Origin: Campanula takesimana
Taxonomy: Eukaryota > Streptophyta > Magnoliopsida > Asterales > Campanulaceae
DNA length: 64,000 nucleotides
Assembly (NCBI GenBank): GCA_026119855.1
Contig: JAOWBW010000861.1
Span: forward strand, 372,001 to 436,000
Reading direction: 5' to 3'
Below, one piece after another: positions 11,897 through 22,428 of this stretch (its first letter is position 1; the number at the start of each line of letters is the position of its first letter). Made by a program: the position numbers and the translations under genes. The notes under the pieces were generated by a model. That model saw only the letters and a program-made list of their open reading frames with translations. It was not told the DNA's origin and searched no databases.

Positions 11897-11909
11897 CGGT
11901 ATCAGAGCC
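11897..11909 (+). other. Primer binding site (tRNA-Met)
   Basis: cggtatcagagcc matches the 3' end of initiator tRNA-Met except for the first base, two bases after the LTR. Confidence 0.85.
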
Positions 11910-12299
11910 CGCTCATTATTTGGTTTGAGTTTGAGTTCTTTTGGAAAGCCTTAAAACGCTTTTGATTCATTCTTTCCTGTTGAATCATCAAGTTTTGATG
12001 TGGTTTAGAAGCACTAATTCATTAATTTAGTGCTGATATTCATCATATAAGTATTAAAGAAATGGTTTGAAAAGTTTTGTTTAATGAACACAATGGTTCA
12101 AGTTTGACTATCCCTTCATAACATGGTTTTATGTTTTCGTGCATACCATGTGGATCTACTTAAATGATTCCATTAATTTTAAAAGCAAGATTATCCTTTA
12201 GAGTGTGATTTTATGTTTTAAGCACATACCATGTGGATCTACTTGCCATTCATTGATTTTGGAAAAGTTTAAAGCAAAATTCAGAAAATGTAGAAAATG

Positions 12300-12535
12300 G
12301 CCTGCTCGGCCGAGTCTTATGATCTGCTCGGTCGAGCACATGAAACGGCGCCAAAATAATGAGTCGAAAAGGCAAAACTTTCTGATTAATGGTGCTCGGC
12401 CGTGTCCTTTCCTAGGCTCGGCCGAGCAGCTCGGTCGTGCGTTTTGTTTAGCGCGGCCGTGCACTATATGTCGAAAAACAAAGTTTCTGTGAACAGTGTT
12501 TGCTCGGCCGTGCACTTATCTATGCTCGGCCGAGC
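12300..12535 (+). promoter_or_regulatory. Cluster of CTCGGCCGAG-type palindromes in the copia leader
   Basis: Seven CpG palindromes or half-palindromes lie between the primer site and gag: CTCGGCCGAG (12305), GCTCGGTCGAGC (12328), CTCGGCCGTG, GGCTCGGCCGAGC, CTCGGTCGTGC, GCGGCCGTGC and a final GCTCGGCCGAGC (near 12523). They alternate with AT-rich spacers of 20-40 bp. The untranslated leader here is about 1.2 kb. The open frames crossing this region on both strands are caused by the GC-rich repeats, not by a gene. Confidence 0.55.
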
Positions 12536-13101
12536 AGGCACTATTCACATGTTTTGGAATTTTTAAGTTTCTGCACAACTTTTTTTTTCCTTTTGAACAA
12601 AACATACATTTTTTCAAACCTTAAAGCCTTGATTAATTATATGCTTAAATAATTTTATTCATTGTTTAAATAATATTATCGCCTAAGTGATTAACGTTAT
12701 TTAAATCCAAAATTATTAAAGTGTTGAATGTTTAAATTAATATGTGAATGACTTGAATTTTCCAAAGAAGATCTTGACATTTGACTAAACTTAAGCATTC
12801 ATGTGATGACAAATAAAATGAACATTAAGTTGTTTTATTAAATGCTTAAGACTACCCAAAGGAAGATTATGCATTTAATCAAATGTTGTTCAAATTACTT
12901 GTCATCTAAGGCAATTATTTATGAGTCAATTCGCAATCCAAAGATTAGTTTTGATATCATGTTAATTACCTTATTGATGGATTTCATTGATATAATTAAT
13001 CATTTATTCGTTGTGTAGTTTCTTATTTATGTTTTGTTTTTCATTCTTTTGTTCTCAAAAATCCAACAGATTTACTTATTGATTCATCCGTTATTACTGT
13101 T

Positions 13102-16100
13102 ATGAGTACCGTTCCGATGCTAAATGAGACTAATTTTAAAACTTGGAAAACAAATAATTATGATCTTGGGCTATATGGACCTAGAACTCGCATTAAGGGA
13201 TCCGTTGCTCTTCTTATTGCTTAAGTGTTGAGAAGTGAAAATAATCCAACCACGTGAGCCTAATAATAATAAAGAATGTTGTCCCAGAGACCTTTTGGAC
13301 AGTGTCTCTGAGGATGTTGATACTGAAACGTTCCTTGATACCCTTGAGGAAGCTTGTTTCCATAAGGTATAAGGATACCGGGAATTTAAGGGAGTACATT
13401 TTAGAAATAGTTCACCTATCGACAAAAACTAAAAGCACTTAAGTCCGGGATATCGAAAGATATTCTTATGCATTTAGTTTTGATATTTCTTCCTTCTCAG
13501 TTTGGTCACTTTGAGGTGACCTATAATTGTCAAAAGATAAGTGAAATATTAATGAATTACTTTCACTTATGACACAAGAGGAAGATATGTTAAAGCGATT
13601 TAGAACTAAATGTGCTCATTTAGCATCTACCTTTTCTCATGGGATAAGAGAAGAGGGAAAGAAACTGTGGTTGCAAGTAATAAGAAGTCTAAGGGATCAT
13701 CTAATGATCATAAAGAAATGCTTCTTTTGCAAGGACCTCACTAACATGAAGTTCGATTACCCTAAGTATCACACTTGGCGTGAAAGGTATATCATTTGGT
13801 CTAGTTTGTATTGTATTGAGGCTAATTTGTTTTCAATTCCTACATATACATTGTGATTGGATTTTGGTGCAACCAATCACATAAGGATGTTTAAGTAGGA
13901 TTGCCTAAATTACCGAAGACCCAGTAAAGATGAAGAAATTCATCTATATGGAAACTAGGAATCCGGTTGAAGTTATAGGCATAAGGATCCTTTAGGTTAT
14001 TGTTAAAGTACTAAGTATTATTTGTATTAATAATACATTCATTGTACCATCATTTGAACGGAATTATGATATATATCACAATATTGAACAAGGAAAGATA
14101 TTTTGTTCATTTGGTAAATATAAGTGTAATCTTTATTCAAATTCCAAGGTTGTTGGTACTAGTATTTGGTCAAGTAATCTATGCTTACTTGACACTATTC
14201 AAACAATAAATGAGTTCCATAAAGATGAAACCAAAATAGAATGCAAAAGTCATCAAGTGAAATTTTTTATACCTTAAGGCATAAACATTTAGGTCATATC
14301 TCCAAGAGGAGAATTGACAAGCTTGTGTAAAAAAGAATCTTTTAAATAAACTTGATATTCCGGAAAAGACTTTTGCATTGACTGCCTTTAAGGAATATTT
14401 ACAAACACTAATAGAAAAGTATACCCGAGAGAATTAAGTGTCCTAGAACTAATAAATACGGAATATTGTGAGCCATTCCGTACCCCTTCATGGAATGGTC
14501 AACAATATTTATTACGTTCATGGACGACTACTCTTATTTATGGGTACATTTATTTGCTTCATAAAAAATATCAATTTTGGACATTTTTAAGTCTTATAAA
14601 GTCAAAGTTGGAAATCAACTTTGAAAGACTATTAAGAACGTTAAATCCAATCATGGTGGTGTATACTATGGTTGGAATGACGGTTCGAAGGAACAATGTC
14701 CGGGTCCTTTTGCTCGCTATCTTGAGGAGTGTGGGATTGTCTCTCTCTACATTAAGCCGGGTACGCCTAGCATAAATAAGTGTAACGGAGACATAATAAA
14801 ATCCTTAAGGATATGGTAATAAGTATGTTCCTTGTACTTCTTTTACCTCACTCATTATGGGAAATACATGAAAAACCACATCTTATGTTCTCTATAGAGC
14901 TTCCTCTAAAGCTACTATAAAAAACCCTTTATGATTTTTTGGGATGAATAAGAACACGTCCTTAAATCATCTTCATATATAGGGTTGTCCAATAGAATCT
15001 AGGCCTTATAGGCATAATAAGGGCAATTTGAACACTAAGAATTTTAGTAGCTATTTTTTGTGAGGTATGCAAGAGATCTAGGGGATGTAAATTTTACAAC
15101 CCGAAAACTAGAACATTTTGAAATGAGAAATGCTAGGTTCTTTGAGGATATTGAATTTAGTGGGAGATTAAGTAATATTTTGAATTTGAAGAGGAAGAGG
15201 CATCCATTTCTTTACCTCTTCCCATAGTTCCAATTGGATATCAAGTTTTATACTTGACATTCAAGAAGAACATACAATTCAAAATAATGACTATCCTATA
15301 AATATTGAACAACATGGAAATGTTGGTCATAAAAGGAAATTCAACAACCTCAAAATAAGGAAGAACCGGTGCCCTTAAAGAGATCCAATAGAGTAAGAAG
15401 AAGTGTTATTCCGGTTAATTATAAAGTGTATCTTGCCAATAATGAAGGACACTTAGGTTTAGTGGGAGATGAGCTTCTCACCTTCCATGAAACCATTAAT
15501 AGTCCTAATTCTCATAAAGTGAATTAATGTCATAAATGAAGAGTTAAAATCTATAAAGATAATTACGTATGAGATCTTGTCCTATTACCTAAAGATGTGA
15601 AACCTATTATGGGTCTTTAAAGGCCAAAAAGAATTCACAAGGTAATATGGAAAGATATTATTAAGCCCATTTAGTTGCTAAAGATTTTATTCAAAAGGAA
15701 GACATTGATTATAAAGAAAACATTTTTTCCGGTATCTTCTAAAACTCTTTTAGGATCATTATGGTACATATGGTATATTATGATCTTGAGTTTCTTCAAA
15801 TGGATGTAAAGTCAACTTTCCTTAATGGAGACATTGAGGAATCTATGGCTGATTTGGAGCAAACTAATCAATTAGTTTGTAAACTTAAGAAATCCATTTG
15901 TGGGCTCAAGCAAGCTTCTCGTCAATGGTACTTAATCAAGTTATTCTTTCATTTAGTTTTGAAACGAATCTTGGTTAAGATTGTGTATACCATAAGTTCA
16001 GTGGAAGTAAATTTATAATTTTGGTCTTATATGTGGATGATATTTTGCTTGCTGGTAATGACATGAACCTTCTTAAGGAAACTAAGAAATTTCTTATTTG

Positions 16101-16800
16101 AAATGAAAGATATTGGTGAGGCATCTTTTGTATTAGGGATCCAAATTCACCGTGATCGCTCACGAGGTGTCTTAAGATTATCACAAAAGGCCCATATGGA
16201 AAAGGTATTACAAAAGTTTAGCATGCAAAACTGTAAAACACTTGACACCCCTAATTTTAAAGAAGACAAATTTTAGTCTCAAACAGTGTCCTGAAAGTAA
16301 TTTTGAATCCAAGTATATTGAAAATATCCCTTATACATCAGCAGTAAAGAAGCTTAATGTATGCGTAAGTCTTATATTTATTATTGGGATGCTTGGTCAA
16401 TACCAAAGCAATCCAGGAGAGAACATTAGGTAGAAGCCAAAAGAATGATAAAAGTATTTGCAAAACACTAAAGAACTACTTGCCTATATTTTAATTCGGA
16501 TCATCTTGAGATCATTAGGTATTCCGAAATTAGTTAAATTATATGGCTGCATAAGTTTATTAAGGGACTGCCAATTGTCAACAAGTGTCGAAAGACCGCT
16601 TAAGTTTTATGGTGACAATCGGACGGCAGTTTCATAACAACAAAAGTTCATCAAAGTCTGAAAGATATAGACATTAAGTTTCTTGTTGTAAAGGAAACTG
16701 AATAAAGAAATACAACTTATGGAAACAAACTCCATTTTAGAGGATCCGTTTATGAAAGCGTTATTATCTTCATTGTTTCACATGGGTGTAACGATTTTGA
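13102..16800 (+). pseudogene. Copia gag-pol relic
   Basis: The reading begins at ATG 13102 with a copia Gag N-terminus (MSTVPMLNETNFKTWK). Further on I see a GAG-pre-integrase segment (DIPEKTFCIDCL-like, 14350-14400, broken), an integrase segment around the second acidic residue (GPFARYLEECGIV, 14700-14750), RT pieces (QMDVKSTFLNGDIEESM, 15800; KSICGLKQASRQWY, 15890; LYVDDILLAGNDM, 16028), a post-RT stretch (IHRDRSRGVLRLSQKA, 16145) and faint RNase H to about 16700. The RT active-site YVDD is intact, but dozens of stops and frame changes separate the pieces. The lineage looks Tork/Angela-like, which is an inference. Confidence 0.8.
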
Positions 16801-17154
16801 TAACATTTGGTATAGTGGGAGTTTGTGTTGTACTTTCATTAATTGTTCTCTTATTTAAAGTTTTTTGATCTCATTTGGTTAAGTTGGACTAGTTGGAAGA
16901 ATATGTATATATTCATTATTCCATGCTACACATTTAGACTTTTGATCTATGTCATTTAGTTGGATATGTATACGTGATTACTGTGGGTTTAGTTGCGAAT
17001 CAATTACAATGACTGCCCCTTTAGTCCTTATACTTGGATGACTAATGGACGAGATTGTTATAAATGACAATAAAGTGTGCACACAAGGGTTGTCATTTGT
17101 GTTATATTTATGGTTTTAAAGGGAAGACTTTGTTTTGCAACCCAAGTGGGAGAT

Positions 17155-17632
17155 TGTTAGAACATGGCTTGCACAACATAGTCATTAATGTTCCATTTGT
17201 GAAATCATAATTATAATGTTAATATAAAGTGTAGTAAATAAAAGTAAATAAATGTGTAGAATTCCTGAAATGTAATTTATCTATTTATGATGGGCAAAAT
17301 GGTAAATTAATATTGCTAAAGCTTGAAAGGGTGTGGTCCCTAAATGAAATGTCACCAAGTCTACTATATAAAGGGTCTTCCATCAACCCTTAAGACTACT
17401 ACATTTTCTTATATTCTCTCCTAAATTCTCTTCATTGGAAGTACTTGAGAGATTAAAGAAGACATTCATCATTTAGAAGATCCATTCTCCCTACATCTTC
17501 TTCTTCTTATTCTTATTTCTCCCTACAAACATCAAGATGGATTCAACAGGTAACATTCGCTTCTGCCTTCATCTCTTCCTCAATCTCTTTCCAGAAATGA
17601 GTTAGGCATTCAGGGTTAAAATTGTTCCAACA
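17155..17632 (+). repeat. 3' LTR of the decayed copia element
   Basis: 478-bp direct repeat of 11418-11894, immediately after the polypurine tract. Confidence 0.88.
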
Positions 17633-17991
17633 CAGTCTTCGCAAATAAATGTTAAATATAAGTATAGTATAATTTTACAATGGTATAAACATGTGAAAAG
17701 TAATTAAAGCATGGACATTAAAAATTTGACATGTGAATTGAACAAAAAACATTAAGAAAATTAGGTGTTGGATGGCACATTCAACATTTCCATCCAAAAT
17801 CGAACATAATTTTCACTTGGGTCTCGAATTGATACCAAAACGAAATTACAGGCCCTAAAATGAGAAATATAAAACTATAAGCCCCCATTTGACACTACGT
17901 GTAAAGTGTAAACTGTAGGGTACTAAAGTGAGATAAACCCTTAAAAAAAACAAAGATCTCCGTAATGTGTTTGGAGCAGGCATTTAATAAG

Positions 17992-18168
17992 GAGTTGGTT
18001 TTGGGGGAAACTAGTTCCTCCATAAGTTATAAAAAAATAACTTTTTAACCTTTTAACCTTAAGCCTTAAACTCTAAAGGACCTAAACCCTAAACCCTTAA
18101 CTTTAACCCCTATAAAAACAGGACTTTTTATAGCCTATGGAGAAACTAGTTTCCCCCAAAATTTTCTC
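17992..18168. mobile_element. Mutator-type MITE carrying telomere-like repeats, copy 1
   Basis: 177 bp with inverted ends GAGTTGGTTTTGGGGGAAACTA and TAGTTTCCCCCAAAATTTTCTC. A perfect 9-bp duplication, tttaataag, lies at 17983-17991 and 18169-18177. The centre holds CCTAAACCCTAAACCCTTAA, close to the plant telomere repeat CCCTAAA. Sister copies are at 61576 and 61794. Confidence 0.88.
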
Positions 18169-18177
18169 TTTAATAAG

Positions 18178-18596
18178 GATGTAAATATAAATATTTCTCC
18201 ATCTCAAAAGAAATAATCAAATTTTTTGATAAAAAAATGTCGTCATATTTTTTTTGGACAGATGTCGATATAGTAACCTCACATGCAGCTGAATGGAATT
18301 AATTTTGTGAGAAGCATAATAGGGAATTGGCTAAATTTTGTAGGATCACACAACATTGTAAAAAAAAAAAATTAAAATATTCTTAATTTGACAATATAAA
18401 CATGTCAAATGAGTTTGATCAAACAAAGCTATCGAATCTCTTTCTTTTCATCGGTTGGGAAGGTACCGTATAGGTAGGGCACTTTGAATTTACCAATTTC
18501 TTTGGGTTTTATTTTTGTTGGAAAATATATTTGATCTCATTCATACAGTATTGCCAATTTTTTTGTGACAATTAACAATTATCTCCTAATTTCACT
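18178..18596. other. AT-rich gene-free spacer
   Basis: No coding signal. A stretch near 18198 (ctccatctcaaaagaaataatcaaat) resembles a worn Stowaway-like end without a partner. Confidence 0.5.
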
Positions 18597-18605
18597 ATAA
18601 ATTAA

Positions 18606-19760
18606 GGGGCAACTATCATATAGTCCCCATCTTAATGGAAACTACCACCAAAGACGAGGAATTTCAGATTTTACCACCCAATCCACAGTTTATTAAAAGG
18701 ACACTCATGCCCTTACTAAATGACATGAAATTACATGAATGCCACTCTTTTAATCATTTCACTTTCTCTCCATAACCACCATAACCACATTTGGACACCA
18801 ATCCCCACCACCTTCGGCGACCATTTCCGACGATCACCTCTGGTGACCTTTTTCCGGCGACTTTTCCCGGCGGCGACCACCTCCGGCGGCTGTTTTCCGG
18901 CGACCAAAATCAAAGTAAAACATTTTTTAATATCCCAAGAATAGTTGAAGTAGTTTTTTTATGAAATATTGTTCAAAGTTAGTTCAAATATACTATTAAA
19001 ATCAAAGTAAAGCATTTTTTTAATATCTCAAGAACAATTGAAGTACTTTTTTTTTTTTTTTTTTTTTATGAAATTCACTATTTTTTTAAAAAAAAAACAA
19101 CTTCACATTTTTTCCAAGAACAAATTCAAAGTTCCTAAGAACAATTACACATTTGTCCAAAAGAAAATTACAATTTTTTTCAAGAATAAGTTCACAGTTA
19201 TTTTAATCACAAGTTCACAGTTGTTTTCAGAACAAGTACCAAGAACAAGTTCCAATAACAAGTTCACTGCTTTTTTCAAGAACAAGTTCACACTTGTTCC
19301 AAGAATAAGTTCATGATTGTTCTAAGTACAAGTTCACAGTTGCTCGTAGAAAAAATTCACAATTGTTCCAAGAACAACTGAATTCCAAGAATAACTTGGA
19401 ATTTTAAGAGTTTGTTTACAACTGTTTCAAGAACAACTGAAAAGTTCATAGTTGTTCAAAGAAACATAAACCGACCGGGAACTATGTCCGACGACCAACA
19501 ACTAAGAAGTTCACAGTTATCTAAGAACAACTTTACAGTTTTTCCAAAAAAAATTCACAGTTGTTCGAAGAAAGTTTCAAGAACAAGTTCCAAAAATCAT
19601 AAGAGCAAGTTCACAGTTGTTCAAATACAAATATTTCAAGAACAACTGCACAGTTATTGTAACAACTTGTGAAGATTTTCATTTTTTCACAGTTGTTTCA
19701 AGAACAACTGAAAAATTTACAGTTGTTCTAATATACAATTGAAATTTTTTACTGATTGTT
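18606..19760. repeat. Left arm of the giant MULE with tandem array
   Basis: The terminal 170 bp are followed by a GC-rich block of CCGGCGACC/CCGGCGGC words (18800-18905). From about 19100 to 19760 comes a degenerate array built on CAAGAACAAGTTCACAGTTGTTC. The array opens a few frames rich in F, K, N and S; these are repeat artefacts. The same array occurs inverted at 32395-33170. Confidence 0.7.
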
Positions 19761-20118
19761 TGCACTTGTTCTAACAATAATTGTGTTCTAATTCAATAAA
19801 CTGCATCCTAATCAGTATAAACACCATCCAAAACCCTAATTACAGTAAAATCACTTACTGGTGCATAAATTTTCGACAATGTATAAGTACAAAACAACAT
19901 CAAGTGATGTTCTTTCAATTTCTTGCCTTAGAAATAGCTTAACATCTCAAAAATGTAATTATTGCAAATTCAATATTATTTAATTTTAATATAAATATAT
20001 TTTGGCAGTCTCATTTCATTTCGCCCAACATTTAAAAACAAACAAGGTCAGCATAATCAAAAAGTAAGGCTCACACTAGCATGGAGATTATATATAAATT
20101 CGAAAACATCCTTAAATA

Positions 20119-20374
20119 TTCCATTTGTCTCGAAAAGTTAGTCTCTGTTTTTTTACTGTTACTACGAATGAACTTTGAGTAATAATTTAGGCTACTTTTA
20201 TTTATCTTAATGACAATCTAAAAATTTGTATTGATAGTACATATAATAGTGTAATAATAACAAGTTGTAATTTTTCATTAGGATTATTAAAAGTAGCCTA
20301 AATTATTGCTCAAATTTCATTTGTAGAAACAAAGAAAAAATAGGGACTAACTTTTCGGGACGGGAGGGAGGGAG
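20119..20374. mobile_element. Stowaway-like foldback MITE, 256 bp
   Basis: Almost the whole element is an inverted repeat: TTCCATTTGTCTCGAAAAGTTAGTC at the left against GACTAACTTTTCGGGACGGGAGGGAGGGAG at the right, with AATTTAGGCTACTTTTA mirrored inside. TA flanks both ends (20117-20118, 20375-20376). The left terminus has drifted from the CTCCCTCCGT consensus. Confidence 0.8.
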
Positions 20375-20379
20375 TAAAA

Positions 20380-21237
20380 AACAATTACTTTTTTTTTTTT
20401 TGGAGAAATTGTGAATCTAACTCTAACTACCTGATCCATTCATTCATGCCAATACAATAAATAGTTGACAACTTGATTAACTTGATCTGACCGGAGGGAT
20501 ACGACCTGAGACGCTAAGAATGGTGGTTGGAGCAGATCTGGCGAGTGTACTGGCTGGAGAAGATCTGTCGGCATCAATGGATACCGGAGATTGAGGAAGA
20601 TGGTGAGGCAACAGAAACAGTGGAGAATGAAGGCGTCGTTTGAAGAATCCGGCGTTGAAGAGTGGACTAGTGTTGGAAGGATGTTTGAAGAAGTCAGTCG
20701 GATTTTTTGAACGAATCTTGGAGTGAGAGAACGGGGTTGGACGGTAAGGCTTAGGGTAGGGTTGTCCGGTGGAAGGGGAGGTCGCCGGAGGATGGGGAGC
20801 GTATGGGTCTCTGGATGTGGGGAATGGGGTTCGCCGGTGGGGGGGGGGTATGGTAGAGAGAGAAAGTAATGAGAGAAAGTAGAGAAAGAATGCCTGTGAA
20901 TACTTAGAGAAGGGGTGGCTGGTGGAGGGGGATTTTGACAGAGGAAGGGGAGCGGAGGGGTCGCCGGAGATAGGGGATTGGGGTTCGCCAGATGTGGGTT
21001 GGGTAGAGAGATAAAGTAGAGAGAGAGAATGGCTTTGTGTGTGTGTGTGTGTGTGTGTTGAATGAGAGGAGAGGCGAGAAGACGATGCTTTTGTTTGGGT
21101 CAAAGGGTAATTGTGTTATTTAGAAATAATCATGGACCCATGGTAACATATTTTCAATTATTGGACTACATGGTAAACAAAAATATTGCTTTGGATTAGG
21201 TGGTAGTTTCACTTAAGATGAGGGAATAGATAGTAAT
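20380..21237. repeat. Right-facing arm of a related MULE
   Basis: Read inward from 21237, this has the same order as the giant element's arms: CTATCTATTCCCTCATCTTAAG, a 'taccacctaatcc' block, a (GT)n tract (21038-21058), then purine-rich sequence with CGCCGGA words. The 208-aa minus-strand frame across it is made of Ser/Pro/His runs from these repeats. I do not regard it as a gene. No left partner was found, so this is an orphan end, abutting the next arm head to head. Confidence 0.5.
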
Positions 21238-21700
21238 TGGGAAAATTATCACCTAATCCCCCATGCTAAGAAAAATTACCATCTAGTCCATACTAATATT
21301 TTGATTTACCACCTTGTCCGACTTATAAAAATTAAATACCATAGGGTCCATTAATATTACTAAAACCCGAAACTACCCTTCATCCAAATAAAACCAGCCA
21401 CCTTTCCCCCTCCTCTTATTCAACACGCACGCACGTATACACACACACACCCCGTCTGTTTCTCTCTCTCTTCCCCCATCTCCGGCTACCCCTCCACACC
21501 TTATCTCCGGCAACCGCTTTCCTCCCTCACCTCCGTCGGCTGTCCCTCTCCGTTTCAAATCTCCGGTCTCTATCTCTCTCACATTCCAGATCTGGCGAAC
21601 CTCTTTCACCGGACCAAAGAAGTCCCATCCAGATCTGGATCTCCGACGACCAATTGCTTTCGTCCGACCACACTCCAGCCCGGAACCTTTTTCTCGATCC
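21238..21700. repeat. Left-facing arm of a related MULE, upstream of the TPR fragment
   Basis: Starts gggaaaattatcacctaatccccc and proceeds through 'ttaccatctagtcc', an AC-rich tract and CTCCGGC words. It mirrors 20380-21237 across a junction with no spacer. It directly precedes the captured TPR gene fragment, which fits a Pack-MULE terminus. Its right-hand partner is not visible. Confidence 0.5.
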
Positions 21701-21809
21701 TCCCTTTCAAGCCTTCCTTAGGCCCAGGTCTAAGATCTCGTAACTCTAGGCCCTCAATCTGCAGTCTCTTCTCTGGCTATCGGACCGTCGCTGGAGTTTC
21801 CCTCGAGTC

Positions 21810-22428
21810 CTCTTCTTTAGCTTGGGCTTCATCACCAAAACACGGGATTGTTTTCGATGATAAATGGAAGCTCGTTGACGATTTGGAGCTTCTGATAAAG
21901 AGGTTGAAGGCAAAGCAAACGAAAGATGGGAAAGTGAAAGGGGAAACTTTGATGTTTATTCTGATGTAGGTTGGTCTAGAGAACTGGGTCCATCGATTGA
22001 TCTATCGGATAAACGGATAGTTTTGGAGGAGAGTGGGCATGATTATGTAGCGTTTGTGAATGAATTAGGGGTTTTGAGGAGTCGAGCTGATGGGTCAAAA
22101 TCTAGGCTTGAAGCATATGCTGGGCGGATGGCAATCGGTAGGGTTTTGTTTGATAATCAGTTGTTCAAGGAGTCATTGGTGAGTTTCGAGAGGGCTTGTG
22201 AGCTGCAACCTGCTGATGTGAGGGTACATTTCAGGACATGCAACTGTTTGTATGTTCTTGGGAGGCACGGTAAGGCGAAAGAGGAGTTTGTATTGGCTTT
22301 GGATGCTGCAGAGGCGGGTGGAAATGAATGGGCTTCTTTACTTCCTCAAATTCATGTCAATTTGGGAATCGCACTCAAAGGTGAAGGTATGGTTATTAGT
22401 GCTTGTGAACATTATAGAGAGGCTGCTA
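21810..22428 (+). pseudogene. Captured fragment of an EF-hand/TPR protein gene (At1g05150/At2g32450 type)
   Basis: Two overlapping frames encode a plant-conserved stretch. The first contains AWASSPKHGIVFDDKWKLVDD and ...LLIKRLKAKQ. After a one-base frame change near 21945 the second reads VYSDVGWSRELGPS, then TPR units including MAIGRVLFDNQLFKESLVSF, ACELQPADVRVHF and LPQIHVNLGIALKGEGM. This matches from memory the middle of the plant calcium-binding TPR protein family (At1g05150-like, about 800 residues). Only about 200 residues are present; the EF-hand region and later TPRs are absent. The fragment is cut at 22428 by a copia LTR. Framed by MULE arms, it looks like transduplicated host DNA. 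The first ATG-less start (TTG, 22023) is not a real start. Confidence 0.72.

Larger units (their letters stand above)
11418..17632 (+). mobile_element. Decayed 6.2-kb copia element
   Basis: LTRs of 477 bp (11418-11894) and 478 bp (17155-17632) start TGTTAGAACATGGCTTGCACAA and end CAACA. About a dozen differences between them are visible. Flanks are cagta (11413-11417) and cagtc (17633-17637), a 5-bp duplication with one mismatch. A primer site, cggtatcagagcc (11897-11909), and a polypurine tract, cccaagtgggagat (17141-17154), are in place. Gag-Pol is present throughout but wrecked by stops and indels. It sits next to the MITE inside the long-TIR MULE. Confidence 0.9.
9159..17940. mobile_element. 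Long-TIR Mutator-like element hosting later insertions
   Basis: The sequence from 9159 (GGGTTAATCTCATTTTATTACC) to about 9450 is matched in inverted orientation by 17640-17940, giving TIRs of roughly 300 bp. Shared words include GGGCCT, GAGACCCAAG and CCATCCAACACCTAATTTTCT. Flanks are gttaaaaaa (9150-9158) and ttaaaaaaa (17941-17949), a weak 9-bp match (7 of 9) in low-complexity sequence. The long TIR points to the Mutator superfamily. No transposase is visible. Nearly all of the interior is a MITE with a solo LTR and a copia element, so the original MULE was small. Confidence 0.72.

Noticed and set aside
12198..12515. 95- and 105-codon frames over the CTCGGCCGAG cluster
   Set aside because: GC-rich palindromes remove stops on both strands; they have no homology and lie in the leader of a retroelement.
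19100..19760. CRISPR-like array
   Set aside because: Units are tandem and degenerate without unique spacers, and the sequence is plant nuclear DNA.
20477..21103. 208-aa minus-strand frame rich in Ser, Pro and His
   Set aside because: It comes from (GT)n and purine-rich repeat sequence in a MULE arm; no domain, and the composition explains the absence of stops.
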